A DNA stretch of 24,964 nucleotides from positions 1 through 24,964 of IMG/VR virus record IMGVR_UViG_3300037170_000012; one strand, written 5' to 3'. Below, piece after piece: positions 7,981 through 15,013 of the stretch. This DNA comes from a virus. A program made the position numbers and the translations under genes. The number at the start of each line of letters is the position of its first letter. Position 1 is the stretch's first letter. A model generated the notes under the pieces. That model ran no database searches, was not told the DNA's origin, and saw only the letters and a list, made by a program, of their open reading frames with translations.

Positions 7981-8830
7981 TACCGCACCTTACCCCCGCA
8001 CAGCGCAGGAAAGATTGAATCAAAGTACACATCCTCTATAAAATAGATCCAGGAGATATACTCTAGGAACGGTCGGCGCTCGGCTTCTTCCGGCCCGATG
8101 CCGAGAACGAGTGAGATGTAGGGCTGCCATCCCCAGATGTCGTCTGGATCCCCTCCGACGAGCTTTTTCCATCGGAGGGCTGCGGAGGGTCCTCTTTAGC
8201 CACAGCATCTCCTATAGTAGATAACCGTGTTTCAGGGATATCCGGCTCCTCTGGGGGCTCCGGCTCATCAAAGTCATACGAGTCTATTAGACCGCCCGCA
8301 GCAAGGTCAATCTGATTAGGAGTCTGAACGGTCTTATCAGTAGGGCCACCCCAGCAGATCCAGGCAATACAAGCCAAAGCGTCAGGATCTCCACGAAACA
8401 TACCTACCGTAAAGCGCACTAGCGAACCCAACGGCGGGTACCATTTCTTAATCTGCTTTAGTACCTTATGCGTAAGTTCCTTCTCGATGTCGAAAGTATA
8501 CTCCTCGCCATTAAGCATCAAACGGAGAGGAGGTACTTTGGCAACAGTACGCACCCCATCGGACGCAAAAGAGCCGACAACTTCGCCGATTGAAAAATCG
8601 GGAAAGTTGATCGGCTCTCGCACTTTCTTATTTCCAGCTTTCCGCTGAGCTATCCAAATGATACATGCCACAGCGTCAGGATCCCCTAGGGACGCTTGCA
8701 TGGTAAAGGTCTGATAGTCCCCTAGGTCGGGAAACCAAGCTTTAATGTGGCGCAGCTCAGAGATTCCAATATCCTGCTCTGGCGAGAAGGTAAGATCCTC
8801 ACCATTGAACTTAAATGTTGACTCGGGCAT
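7980..8830 (-). CDS. Tail assembly chaperone, -1 frameshift product (G-T type)
   Basis: The shorter chaperone frame (8830-8063) is joined by -1 slippage at an A5 run (8168-8164) to an overlapping frame that runs to a TAG at 7982-7980. The predicted product is 222 residues from frame 0 plus 61 from frame -1 (LVGGDPDDIWGWQPYIS, GPEEAERRPFLEYIS, then FDSIFPALCGGKVR). The extension ends exactly on the next start codon (TAGTG) and fills the otherwise empty gap 8062-7981, which supports its reality. Siphoviruses commonly make G and G-T chaperones this way, with G-T coating the tape measure before tail tube assembly. Frameshift efficiency cannot be judged here. Confidence 0.72.
8063..8830 (-). CDS. 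Tail assembly chaperone (G type) with duplicated domain
   Basis: 255 residues. Two copies of one domain are visible: residues about 5-67 (FKFNGEDLTFSPEQ, then LRHIKAWFPDLGDYQTFTMQ, then GDPDAVACIIWIAQ) and about 102-163 (LMLNGEEYTFDIEK, then LKQIKKWYPPLGSLVRFTVG, then GDPDALACIAWICW). The pattern of a beta strand, a helix and then GDPDA.AC..WI is that of actinophage tail assembly chaperones. The rest (about 165-255) is acidic, Pro/Ser-rich and probably disordered. It lies between the major tail protein and the tape measure, the standard position. The tandem duplication is unusual, as most relatives carry one copy. Start ATG has AAGGA about 11 bases upstream. Confidence 0.85.
   Translation of the reverse strand: MPESTFKFNGEDLTFSPEQDIGISELRHIKAWFPDLGDYQTFTMQASLGDPDAVACIIWIAQRKAGNKKVREPINFPDFSIGEVVGSFASDGVRTVAKVPPLRLMLNGEEYTFDIEKELTHKVLKQIKKWYPPLGSLVRFTVGMFRGDPDALACIAWICWGGPTDKTVQTPNQIDLAAGGLIDSYDFDEPEPPEEPDIPETRLSTIGDAVAKEDPPQPSDGKSSSEGIQTTSGDGSPTSHSFSASGRKKPSADRS
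8162..8171 (-). promoter_or_regulatory. Programmed -1 frameshift site
   Basis: On the coding strand the frame-0 codons are GGA AAA AGC, giving the slippery stretch TGGAAAAAGC. The Lys tRNA on AAA can slip one base back onto another AAA. The GC-rich segment just downstream (GGAGGGGATCC) could slow the ribosome, but I did not identify a clear pseudoknot. Frame -1 is open from here to 7980. Confidence 0.65.
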
Positions 8831-8866
8831 GTCGTTTTGTATCCTTCCGGGTATTGGATTATTGGC

Positions 8867-9955
8867 TTAGTATGTGGTATCCGCCGTAATGAGATTGAAT
8901 GAAGGACTGACTCCTGCGGCCGAAATAGTGGCCTTCAGGTTAATCGTGTTCTTCACGATGTCCAAGCCTTCCAGTGGCGCTTCGCCACCAGTCTGAATGT
9001 TCAACTCTGGCAGCTTTAGCGTGAATGTATCGTTATGACTAGACGCTCCGATCTCTCCGCCAACGGCCGAGATAACCGTAGCACCAAGGTTAGCGAAGTA
9101 CGGATAGGTTGGCTGAATGAATAGATCGAATATGTCAGACTTAGCTGTAGGCGTATAGTCCATGTCGAGCGCCACAGTGATCTCGATAAGCCCGTTAGTG
9201 ATAGGCTCCTCCTTGTACTGCTTACCAACATAGATACGGTCGGTAGCAAGTTTTGGCGTAAGTGTGACAGTAATCTTGCGACAACCATCGATGCTGTCTG
9301 CGCCCACTGTAAATAGGCTAGAGCTGTTTGGCATGGTGAAAGGAACGAACCCGGAGGGCTCCTCAAAGGTACTCGCTTGCACATCCGTCAAGACTACATA
9401 TGCGTAGTCCCAGTCATAAGAGAATGTAACAATGTTGTCTCTAGGAAACACCCATTCGGCCTTGGTCAACTTGCCGTTAATGTAGTCCTGGTAATGCACG
9501 ACACCACTCGTATCCGGCACGCCCAATTCCATATCTACCCAAGTGCCGTCCTGAACGTATAGGCCAGCAGGAGTAGCATCTGCGTCGGTCAACTGGTAAG
9601 CAGTCGTACTATCTAGCGCCGTCAATGCGATGGGATCAGCAATCGCCAATCCACCAAACACCTGAGCCACCATCAAAGCCATAGAAGTATTAATGAAGTC
9701 TCCGGACATAGCAACCTGAGCGTCTTGGTAGACGGCCACGTTTGCCGAGCCAAGGTCAATAACGCCGGATCCACCCTGATAACGGATGTACGGTCCACCC
9801 TGAACCTTATGCGGATTATATGTGCCCTTAGCTGACTTGACCGGCACAGCCCTCGTCGGGGCTACATAGTCAGCGATAACGGAGTATTCGTCTGCTGTAT
9901 TAGAGCCTTGAGCAATTGCACAAAAACCCCCGAGGCCAGAACCAATCCCTGCCAT
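8867..9955 (-). CDS. Major tail (tube) protein
   Basis: 362 residues. The N-terminus MAGIGSGLGGFCAIAQGSNT, followed by VIADYVAPTRAVPVKSAKGTYN and YQGGSGVIDLGSANVAVYQD, resembles actinophage major tail proteins, and the predicted fold is all-beta. The C-terminal part (residues about 300-362: LPELNIQTGGEAPLEGLDIV, then KATISAAGVSPSFNL) completes the tube domain. It has one of the strongest ribosome binding sites in the window (AAGGAG, 7 bases before ATG), in keeping with a highly expressed protein. It lies directly upstream of the chaperones. Confidence 0.85.
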   Translation of the reverse strand: MAGIGSGLGGFCAIAQGSNTADEYSVIADYVAPTRAVPVKSAKGTYNPHKVQGGPYIRYQGGSGVIDLGSANVAVYQDAQVAMSGDFINTSMALMVAQVFGGLAIADPIALTALDSTTAYQLTDADATPAGLYVQDGTWVDMELGVPDTSGVVHYQDYINGKLTKAEWVFPRDNIVTFSYDWDYAYVVLTDVQASTFEEPSGFVPFTMPNSSSLFTVGADSIDGCRKITVTLTPKLATDRIYVGKQYKEEPITNGLIEITVALDMDYTPTAKSDIFDLFIQPTYPYFANLGATVISAVGGEIGASSHNDTFTLKLPELNIQTGGEAPLEGLDIVKNTINLKATISAAGVSPSFNLITADTTY

Positions 9956-9978
9956 TATATTTCTCCTTAATCAGCCCT

Positions 9979-10488
9979 TTAGGCGGGCGCTATTAAACTC
10001 TTTAGGTCAATAGACCAACTCAGTGTACCCTGCCAACCGGCCTGCGCCCCGCCAATGTTGCCTGGCGAGTGGGTATAATTGCCCTTATGCACTTTCAACT
10101 GGTAGGGCCAAGGATACTCTGTAATGCCGAGGACTGGTATACCGTTCCCGCCTCGATTAGTGACTGCAGCGGCCATGATAATGTCAGTATAAATGGCATA
10201 AGTTTGTGTCATAACAGTGCCAGGAACAGTTCCTCCGTCCTGACCAGAGAAGGTTGAAATGTTACCTTCTATGCTAAAAGACTCGATGAAGGTGTAGCCG
10301 GTAGACTCGATGTCATACACATCGTCAAAAATACCTTCAACAATGATGTACGAGCCAGGCTGATACTCTACCAGCTCGGCTTGCGCCACAAAGATAGGCG
10401 GGCTATATGCAGCAGCAAGGGCAGCAATAAACCCGTAGTAAGCATTATAAGAAGCAGGTGCAGCAGAGGGCAAAGTGGTGCTAGTCAT
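9979..10488 (-). CDS. Probable tail terminator / head-tail joining protein
   Basis: 169 residues. The N-terminal helix (YNAYYGFIAALAAAYSP) followed by beta strands (YIIVEGIFDDVYDIE and YTFIESFSIEGNIS) matches the general plan of siphovirus tail terminators, which cap the tube and dock it to the head. It sits between the fused connector and the major tail protein, the expected place. It follows the connector stop by 6 bases. No catalytic residues are expected. The assignment relies on pattern and position; a generic connector is the alternative. Confidence 0.55.
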   Translation of the reverse strand: MTSTTLPSAAPASYNAYYGFIAALAAAYSPPIFVAQAELVEYQPGSYIIVEGIFDDVYDIESTGYTFIESFSIEGNISTFSGQDGGTVPGTVMTQTYAIYTDIIMAAAVTNRGGNGIPVLGITEYPWPYQLKVHKGNYTHSPGNIGGAQAGWQGTLSWSIDLKSLIAPA

Positions 10489-10494
10489 CTTCTG

Positions 10495-11862
10495 CTAGCC
10501 TACAGTATGTAGATAAAAGGATTCAAACACTTGAGCTATCTCATTTGGAACTCCGGGCCAAGTGTCGACCGTTGCAGACTGCCTAGGTGCTTCACCCTTA
10601 GTAAATGTTCTACTTGCTTGGTACCAATTACGCCACCAGAAGGCCACTAGATTAACAGTAGCCATCCATACGTTGTGCGGCACAGGATCGTATCCGCCGA
10701 CGTAAGTTACCTCGATGTTTCTTGAGCCCGGATAGAACGGCCGAGGCCATGAGTAGCCGGCGAACACACGCATAATCTGCCCAGTGCGGTAGTCTACTTG
10801 AACGCCCTCCACCGGACTCTGCGGTGTTGACTCTGGGAGCTGGATAAAGCCACCAGTAGATTGCCACTCTTGACATTGCACTAGCTGGATTATTGGAGAG
10901 TAATGAAGCTGTATGTACTCACCAGACCAGCCGTCGTGCCGCTCTTGGAAAGTCGTCGGGCATAGTGGGCGGTTGGCTATATCTTGAGCTATGCAGCACG
11001 CCGAGTCTATGAGGCGTTGTAACAGACCAGACTGATTCGATCCTGGCGCCGGAGCATCTGTGAACTGCAACCACGCTAAGACCTCTGGCATGTCTAGGTA
11101 GGTAGTCCATTGCACAGATCCTGAGGGGTTATTCTTGGTAGGATTGAATCCCCCAGGAGTACCAGGCATTAGGTCTGAAAGGTCGATAGTAGTGATCGGC
11201 TGTCCTAGGGCGAGATCCGCAACCTGCGTCCCCACGGATCCATTCGACTCTACATAATCGACAGCGAGAACTATAACTTGTCCTAAGATCGTATAACTAG
11301 TTACGTTGTAGATAGCATATGCGCCTTGGTTAGACACGCTATAAACGCAGACATTACCACCAACAAGACCGTCAACCCACGCTGCTACCGACTGCCCTAT
11401 AGAGTCTGTGACACTCACGAATAGCTCAGTAGCTCCAGAAGGAGCAACCGAGTTAATGCCGACAAGGCCAGGACCACAAGTGCCAGTAGTGGTGCCAGTA
11501 TTAAAAGTCCACAGGTACGGCGACTCGAACGCCGGAATCTGTATGGAGTAATCTCGCTGCTGACCCTGCGAAGACTCTGTGATGAACTGCTCAGTGATCT
11601 GGTACCACGCCCCACGATACGGAACGGTATCCAGGTCCAGATTAGCATAGAAGGTGATGCCGGGTACCAGGGTATCGCCTACTAGAGTAGAGATTTCCCC
11701 ATTAACGTCCAGCTCAATAACTCTTGAACTAGGGATAACAACTACCCCGCCATTGCTCATTACTTGGCTTAGCGACACAGTAATCGAACCCTGCATAGGA
11801 TTACCGGCACCGTCTAAAAATGGACCCGCAGTAAGCAAGACGCTAGTAAACACGAAGACCAC
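10495..11862 (-). CDS. Head-tail connector fused to an N-terminal beta domain
   Basis: 455 residues. Residues about 1-110 (TSVLLTAGPFLDGAGNPMQG, then VVIPSSRVIELDVNGEIS) look like a small beta domain of the kind found in phage fibres and decoration proteins. A central beta region follows. Residues about 255-455 (YLDMPEVLAWLQF, LLQRLIDSACCIAQDIANRP, then VDYRTGQIMRVFAGYSWPRP and IEVTYVGGYDPVP) match gp6-like head-tail connector or adaptor proteins. A stand-alone connector is usually 100-200 residues, so this is a fusion roughly twice the normal size. The start codon is GTG at 11862; a second GTG three codons later is also possible. The connector half is well supported; the role of the N-terminal half is unknown, perhaps surface decoration at the neck. 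Confidence 0.7.
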   Translation of the reverse strand: MVFVFTSVLLTAGPFLDGAGNPMQGSITVSLSQVMSNGGVVVIPSSRVIELDVNGEISTLVGDTLVPGITFYANLDLDTVPYRGAWYQITEQFITESSQGQQRDYSIQIPAFESPYLWTFNTGTTTGTCGPGLVGINSVAPSGATELFVSVTDSIGQSVAAWVDGLVGGNVCVYSVSNQGAYAIYNVTSYTILGQVIVLAVDYVESNGSVGTQVADLALGQPITTIDLSDLMPGTPGGFNPTKNNPSGSVQWTTYLDMPEVLAWLQFTDAPAPGSNQSGLLQRLIDSACCIAQDIANRPLCPTTFQERHDGWSGEYIQLHYSPIIQLVQCQEWQSTGGFIQLPESTPQSPVEGVQVDYRTGQIMRVFAGYSWPRPFYPGSRNIEVTYVGGYDPVPHNVWMATVNLVAFWWRNWYQASRTFTKGEAPRQSATVDTWPGVPNEIAQVFESFYLHTVG

Positions 11863-11903
11863 AGCTCTTTCTTTGGCAGGTACGAGTATGTGTTAGCGCC
11901 ATC

Positions 11904-12248
11904 TTACTCAGGCAAATCGTGGTCTTCTACTGCCCTCTGAACGCCACGAGTATGCTCTACCGTGCGCTCGACTCCCTTGTGCTTATCAGCCTCAGTGCGC
12001 TTAATCTCAACATCAATCTCTTTGGCACGGTTCGGATAGCGAGCCTTCTCAACCCGTAATGCAGCGAGATACGCTTCCGTTCTGTCGGCCACAAGTACTC
12101 CCTGATCGGTAGTCACTTCTGCGGGAACAGGCTGCGCCTTGTAATAGTCCAGCTCAATATCAATCAATCGGACATGCTCTTTATCGCTCTTATAGCGTTC
12201 ACGCTCAGTCTCAAGCCCCCTAATAATAGCTGATGGTTGTGACATCAC
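11904..12248 (-). CDS. Small charged helical protein of unknown function
   Basis: 114 residues from GTG at 12248, or 113 from the adjacent ATG at 12245. GAAGGGA lies 5 bases before the ATG and only 2 before the GTG, so the ATG is the likelier start. The protein is almost entirely charged helix (GLETERERYKSDKEHVRLID, ALRVEKARYPNRAKEIDVEI) and ends with a hydrophilic tail. I do not recognise a family. It lies between the major capsid protein and the connector. A small head-assembly or scaffold-like role is possible, but only from position. Confidence 0.6.
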   Translation of the reverse strand: MMSQPSAIIRGLETERERYKSDKEHVRLIDIELDYYKAQPVPAEVTTDQGVLVADRTEAYLAALRVEKARYPNRAKEIDVEIKRTEADKHKGVERTVEHTRGVQRAVEDHDLPE

Positions 12249-12273
12249 ATTCCCTTCGGTTGAAAGCGGAGCA

Positions 12274-12405
12274 GGGGATCAGACGTTGCCCGCCGCACGG
12301 ATCCCCTTGCCCCACACTTAGCCTTATCGAGTAACGATAAGGAGGATTGGTAAGCCCGGCTCTTCTATTGACAGCTTGCCGGACCTTAGCCCTGCTGCAA
12401 AGGGC
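12274..12405 (-). other. Intergenic region with three hairpins downstream of capsid gene
   Basis: The 165-base gap after the capsid gene holds three inverted repeats: GCCCT (12389-12393) with AGGGC (12401-12405); CCTTATCG (12322-12329) with CGATAAGG (12335-12342) around a 5-base loop; and GGGGATC (12274-12280) with GATCCCC (12300-12306). None is followed on the coding strand by a clear U-run, so a classical intrinsic terminator is not evident. They may partially attenuate transcription or protect the capsid mRNA 3' end. Confidence 0.6.
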
Positions 12406-12413
12406 CTCATAGC

Positions 12414-13988
12414 TTAGCTATTGAATACAGGCGTTACGAGTCCAGTGCCACTAACCACGAAGTTAGCGTTGGCATACCGAGCTGCGGTGAATGCGATGTA
12501 GCCATAGATCTGAAGCAACACAGAAAGCTGGTTACCATAGGTCTGTGGAAGCACCCTAGTCACAACAGGAGACTCGAACAAGTAGTTCTCTTCGAACCTA
12601 CCACCAAGGATAACAGATTGGTTATTAGCCGAACCAAGCTGTTGCGGAATGTTAGCATCCGCATAGGTGTCAAGCCCGAACAGACGAGTACCAGTAGGAC
12701 CTTCGGCCAAGTTAAGACCGGCATCCGTAGCCAGAGCTGCCGTGTTAAACGGACCCTGATAGGACGGCACAACCAACGGACGACCAACGCTGTCAAACTG
12801 AGCAGCGATAGATTCCCAATACGTAGGAGTCATAAAGGCGTGCGTGGACGGAAGGAACAACGTGCTAAACACGTCGGCCTTAGCCTGACCAAGCTGACCA
12901 TACAGGCCCTTAAGAGTCGGAGTGGAAGTGGTCCACGTAACGTTATTAATGCCGACGGTATTCAGAATACCGACAACGTCTGGTCCGTTATTGCTGGCGT
13001 AGAGCTGGAAGCTGTTGGAGCCATTGCCAGCGGCAACAGCATAGTCAACAGCCTGCGCATACGCTTTGCCAAGGTCTTGGAAGGCCATCTGGTCGAAAGC
13101 AATAGGCGAACGCTCAAGCAACTGCAAGGAGATGAGCTGCCCACCGGCCTTCAGCACAACCGGCAGAGAGACATACGCAGTCTGCAAGTCGACCTCAGGA
13201 ACGTTGGTATTCTCGCCGCCATACTGCGGACCAACTGCAGTACCACCAACAACCTTAGGGATGTTAATGTTCATAGTACCGTCAGGAAGAGGCTGCTTGT
13301 TCTGGCAGTCAGCTAGGGGGCGACCCGCACGCATGAAAGCAATCCACTCTAGAGTAGAGAACAAAGGCGGTACAAACTCGCCACCTGCGCCCTGAGAAAT
13401 ACTCAGCGCACGCTCTTGCACCGAACCGGCAAAGTCACGGTACGAATAAACGTGGCCGTGGTTATCTTCACGAGGGTTCTTGGCTTCTATCATCTGATCT
13501 AGGAAGTACTGCTCAGTGGAGCTACGAGTGACCTTTGCGTCGATCTCGGTAGCCACAATGTGGTTTTCCTGACCGTGACGCTGCAAGCGCTCAACTGCGC
13601 CAAAGTAGCGAGCCCCAAGGCCAGCGCCGAAACCGGCGATAGCTGCGTCCTGCAAGAACGAACGACCGTTGCCCTTTTCGTAGACACGGTGCTCGGACAG
13701 CTTCTCAAGCATACCGGTGCCGTTAGTCTGATACGGCAACCCGTAGAGCTGACGAGCCGAGACAGCTTTCGCTTCTTTCTTGGCGTCCGTACGGGCCTGC
13801 TTGGCCGCTGCAATAGCGTCCTCACGAGCCTGAATCTTGACCGTCAACTCACCACGAGAAAAGTTTTCCTCGGGGGTGAAATCACGAGTCTCCGTAGCTG
13901 CGGCATTGACCACAGCCTCCAACTCAGTCACGAGCGCTGCACGCTCTGCGACGAGTGCGGCAAGAGCCGCCTTCGTTTCCTTAGACAT
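12414..13988 (-). CDS. Major capsid protein (HK97 fold) with N-terminal delta domain
   Basis: 524 residues. Residues 1-80 form a charged helical segment (LAALVAERAALVTELEAVV, then REDAIAAAKQARTDAKKEA), the delta or scaffolding domain removed by the prohead protease in HK97-type phages. After a spacer, the mature capsid fold is recognisable from about residue 160 onward: GAGGEFVPPLFSTLEWIAFM, then RAGRPLADCQNKQPLPDGTM, then YADANIPQQLG near the C-terminus. The cleavage site is not obvious; it probably lies between residues 100 and 160. GGAGGG lies 7 bases before the ATG. Its position after protease and decoration genes is canonical. Confidence 0.93.
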   Translation of the reverse strand: MSKETKAALAALVAERAALVTELEAVVNAAATETRDFTPEENFSRGELTVKIQAREDAIAAAKQARTDAKKEAKAVSARQLYGLPYQTNGTGMLEKLSEHRVYEKGNGRSFLQDAAIAGFGAGLGARYFGAVERLQRHGQENHIVATEIDAKVTRSSTEQYFLDQMIEAKNPREDNHGHVYSYRDFAGSVQERALSISQGAGGEFVPPLFSTLEWIAFMRAGRPLADCQNKQPLPDGTMNINIPKVVGGTAVGPQYGGENTNVPEVDLQTAYVSLPVVLKAGGQLISLQLLERSPIAFDQMAFQDLGKAYAQAVDYAVAAGNGSNSFQLYASNNGPDVVGILNTVGINNVTWTTSTPTLKGLYGQLGQAKADVFSTLFLPSTHAFMTPTYWESIAAQFDSVGRPLVVPSYQGPFNTAALATDAGLNLAEGPTGTRLFGLDTYADANIPQQLGSANNQSVILGGRFEENYLFESPVVTRVLPQTYGNQLSVLLQIYGYIAFTAARYANANFVVSGTGLVTPVFNS

Positions 13989-14020
13989 AATATGCCCTCC
14001 AATAGGCTTGTAGGTTTATT

Positions 14021-14051
14021 CGGACATTGTGTCATGTGGACATATTGTCCG
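14021..14051. repeat. Inverted repeat upstream of the major capsid gene
   Basis: CGGACA at 14021-14026 pairs with TGTCCG at 14046-14051, and an inner palindrome GGACA-TAT-TGTCC overlaps its right arm. It lies in the 138-base gap (13989-14126) before the capsid gene, which also holds a 5-bp hairpin CTCTC/GAGAG. The gap has no gene that I can see and no convincing promoter hexamers. The repeat could be an operator or a 5' leader hairpin for capsid mRNA. Confidence 0.5.
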
Positions 14052-14126
14052 GTTTAGCTTACAAAGTGGTTCCCATCAGTCCGGCTCTCGGGCATTGAGA
14101 GTGGTACATCGGATCCGGCTTTATCT

Positions 14127-14480
14127 TTAATCTTCCTTGGTCTGCCATAACAGCCAGCAGGGGCAAAGGCCCTTAGCGGCTCGCAGATTTTCCTTACTAT
14201 TATCAAAGAGCATAGCGATATCGTTATCCTTAATCGCCTTTGCTTTGTTTACGTCGTGGGGCTTAGGCAGTACAATCAGCTTGAAATAGCTGCCTTTGCC
14301 GAAGCCCAGTCCAATGAGATAAGCCTCTTTGCTTGCGACATCTTCCTTGGTTACTGCGTCTTCCTCAACCCCAGTGATGATGTATACGTGATTGGCACCC
14401 GCCTGTAAGGACGAGCACAACGCCAGCATCTCGGCTGGGAATGCGTCGAGCACGCCGTCTATGTCGCAGGCAAAGTTCAC
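14127..14480 (-). CDS. HAD-superfamily phosphatase-like protein
   Basis: 117 residues from GTG at 14480, two bases after the decoration gene stop. All HAD motifs can be placed: motif I FACDIDGVL with Asp6 and Asp8, motif II IITG with Thr36, motif III Lys in VNKAKAIK near 79-81, and motif IV IAMLFDNSKENL with Asp93. The protein is short, with no large cap domain, like small phage or bacterial 5'-nucleotidase and polynucleotide phosphatase types. HAD enzymes hydrolyse phosphomonoesters through an Asp nucleophile (Asp6 here). The substrate cannot be told. It is unusual to find one between the decoration and major capsid genes. Activity is inferred from intact motifs. Confidence 0.72.
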   Translation of the reverse strand: MNFACDIDGVLDAFPAEMLALCSSLQAGANHVYIITGVEEDAVTKEDVASKEAYLIGLGFGKGSYFKLIVLPKPHDVNKAKAIKDNDIAMLFDNSKENLRAAKGLCPCWLLWQTKED

Positions 14481-14482
14481 GA

Positions 14483-14899
14483 TTAAACCGTGTACCAGTT
14501 CCCACCCTTAGATACGAACGTGTATCCAGAGTTGGCAGCAACGGCGGAAAGACCTGAGCCACCGGATGCGCCGTTAATGAGCGAACCGTCGGTCGTAATG
14601 ACCTTAGGATACGCTGCACCAGTAGCCCCAGCAATAGTACGTACAATGACTTTCACGTCATCGGCGTTGTTACCCTGCGGGAAGAATGGGCCAGACGCCC
14701 CAACAGGCGGCTGTTCTGCAACCAGAGGAAGCAAGCCAACAATCGTCGGAAGTGTAATGGTAACTGCAGGCCCGGTGGCCCCACCTTCACAAATCACAAC
14801 GTCATTAGCCTTCGCCGTATAAGCGGCCGCTGCCCCAGTAGCTGCAACAGGCACAAAGACAATACCTTGTGCGTAGTTTGGCAAACCAAAGGCTGGCAT
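14483..14899 (-). CDS. Probable capsid decoration protein
   Basis: 138 residues, Ala/Gly/Val-rich and predicted beta (VTITLPTIVGLLPLVAEQPP, DDVKVIVRTIAGATGAAYPK). It ends SGYTFVSKGGNWYTV, a closing pattern seen in small phage beta domains of decoration and fibre proteins. It is not an enzyme by any motif. It sits between the prohead protease and the capsid block, where head decoration or fibre genes are common. It has its own promoter-like sequence upstream and AGGAG 9 bases before the ATG, suggesting abundant expression. The decoration role is inferred from position and expression signals. Confidence 0.45.
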   Translation of the reverse strand: MPAFGLPNYAQGIVFVPVAATGAAAAYTAKANDVVICEGGATGPAVTITLPTIVGLLPLVAEQPPVGASGPFFPQGNNADDVKVIVRTIAGATGAAYPKVITTDGSLINGASGGSGLSAVAANSGYTFVSKGGNWYTV

Positions 14900-14922
14900 A
14901 ATAGTTGTCTCCTATTTTTCGT

Positions 14923-14940
14923 GAGGAGTGATTCCTCCTC
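14923..14940 (-). other. 5' leader stem-loop
   Basis: GAGGAG (14923-14928) pairs with CTCCTC (14935-14940) around a 6-base loop. It lies between the predicted promoter at 14949-14977 and the ribosome binding site of the decoration gene, so it would form near the 5' end of that transcript. Such leaders can stabilise abundant late mRNAs. Confidence 0.5.
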
Positions 14941-14948
14941 TATACTCC

Positions 14949-14977
14949 AACCTATCTTACTTTTATACAGTTGTCAA
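14949..14977 (-). promoter_or_regulatory. Promoter for decoration/capsid genes
   Basis: On the minus strand a perfect -35 hexamer TTGACA (14977-14972) is separated by 17 bases from TAGGTT (14954-14949), which fits the TANNNT form of the -10 element. Transcription would begin near 14942. It lies in the largest AT-rich gap of the operon (14900-15013), upstream of the decoration, HAD and capsid genes, which fits extra transcription of capsid components. Confidence 0.6.
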
Positions 14978-15013
14978 GTAGACCTAACTTAACCTGCATA
15001 TATACTAGATAGG

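Noticed and set aside
8020-8208. Separate 62-residue gene on the minus strand
   Set aside because: It is in the third frame (+1) across the chaperone tail and is Arg-rich shadow sequence; the -1 frame gives the better continuation that ends at 7980.
12618-13316. Plus-strand 232-codon frame opposite the capsid gene
   Set aside because: It lies wholly within the well-supported capsid coding region, has basic, random-looking composition and no ribosome binding site of note.
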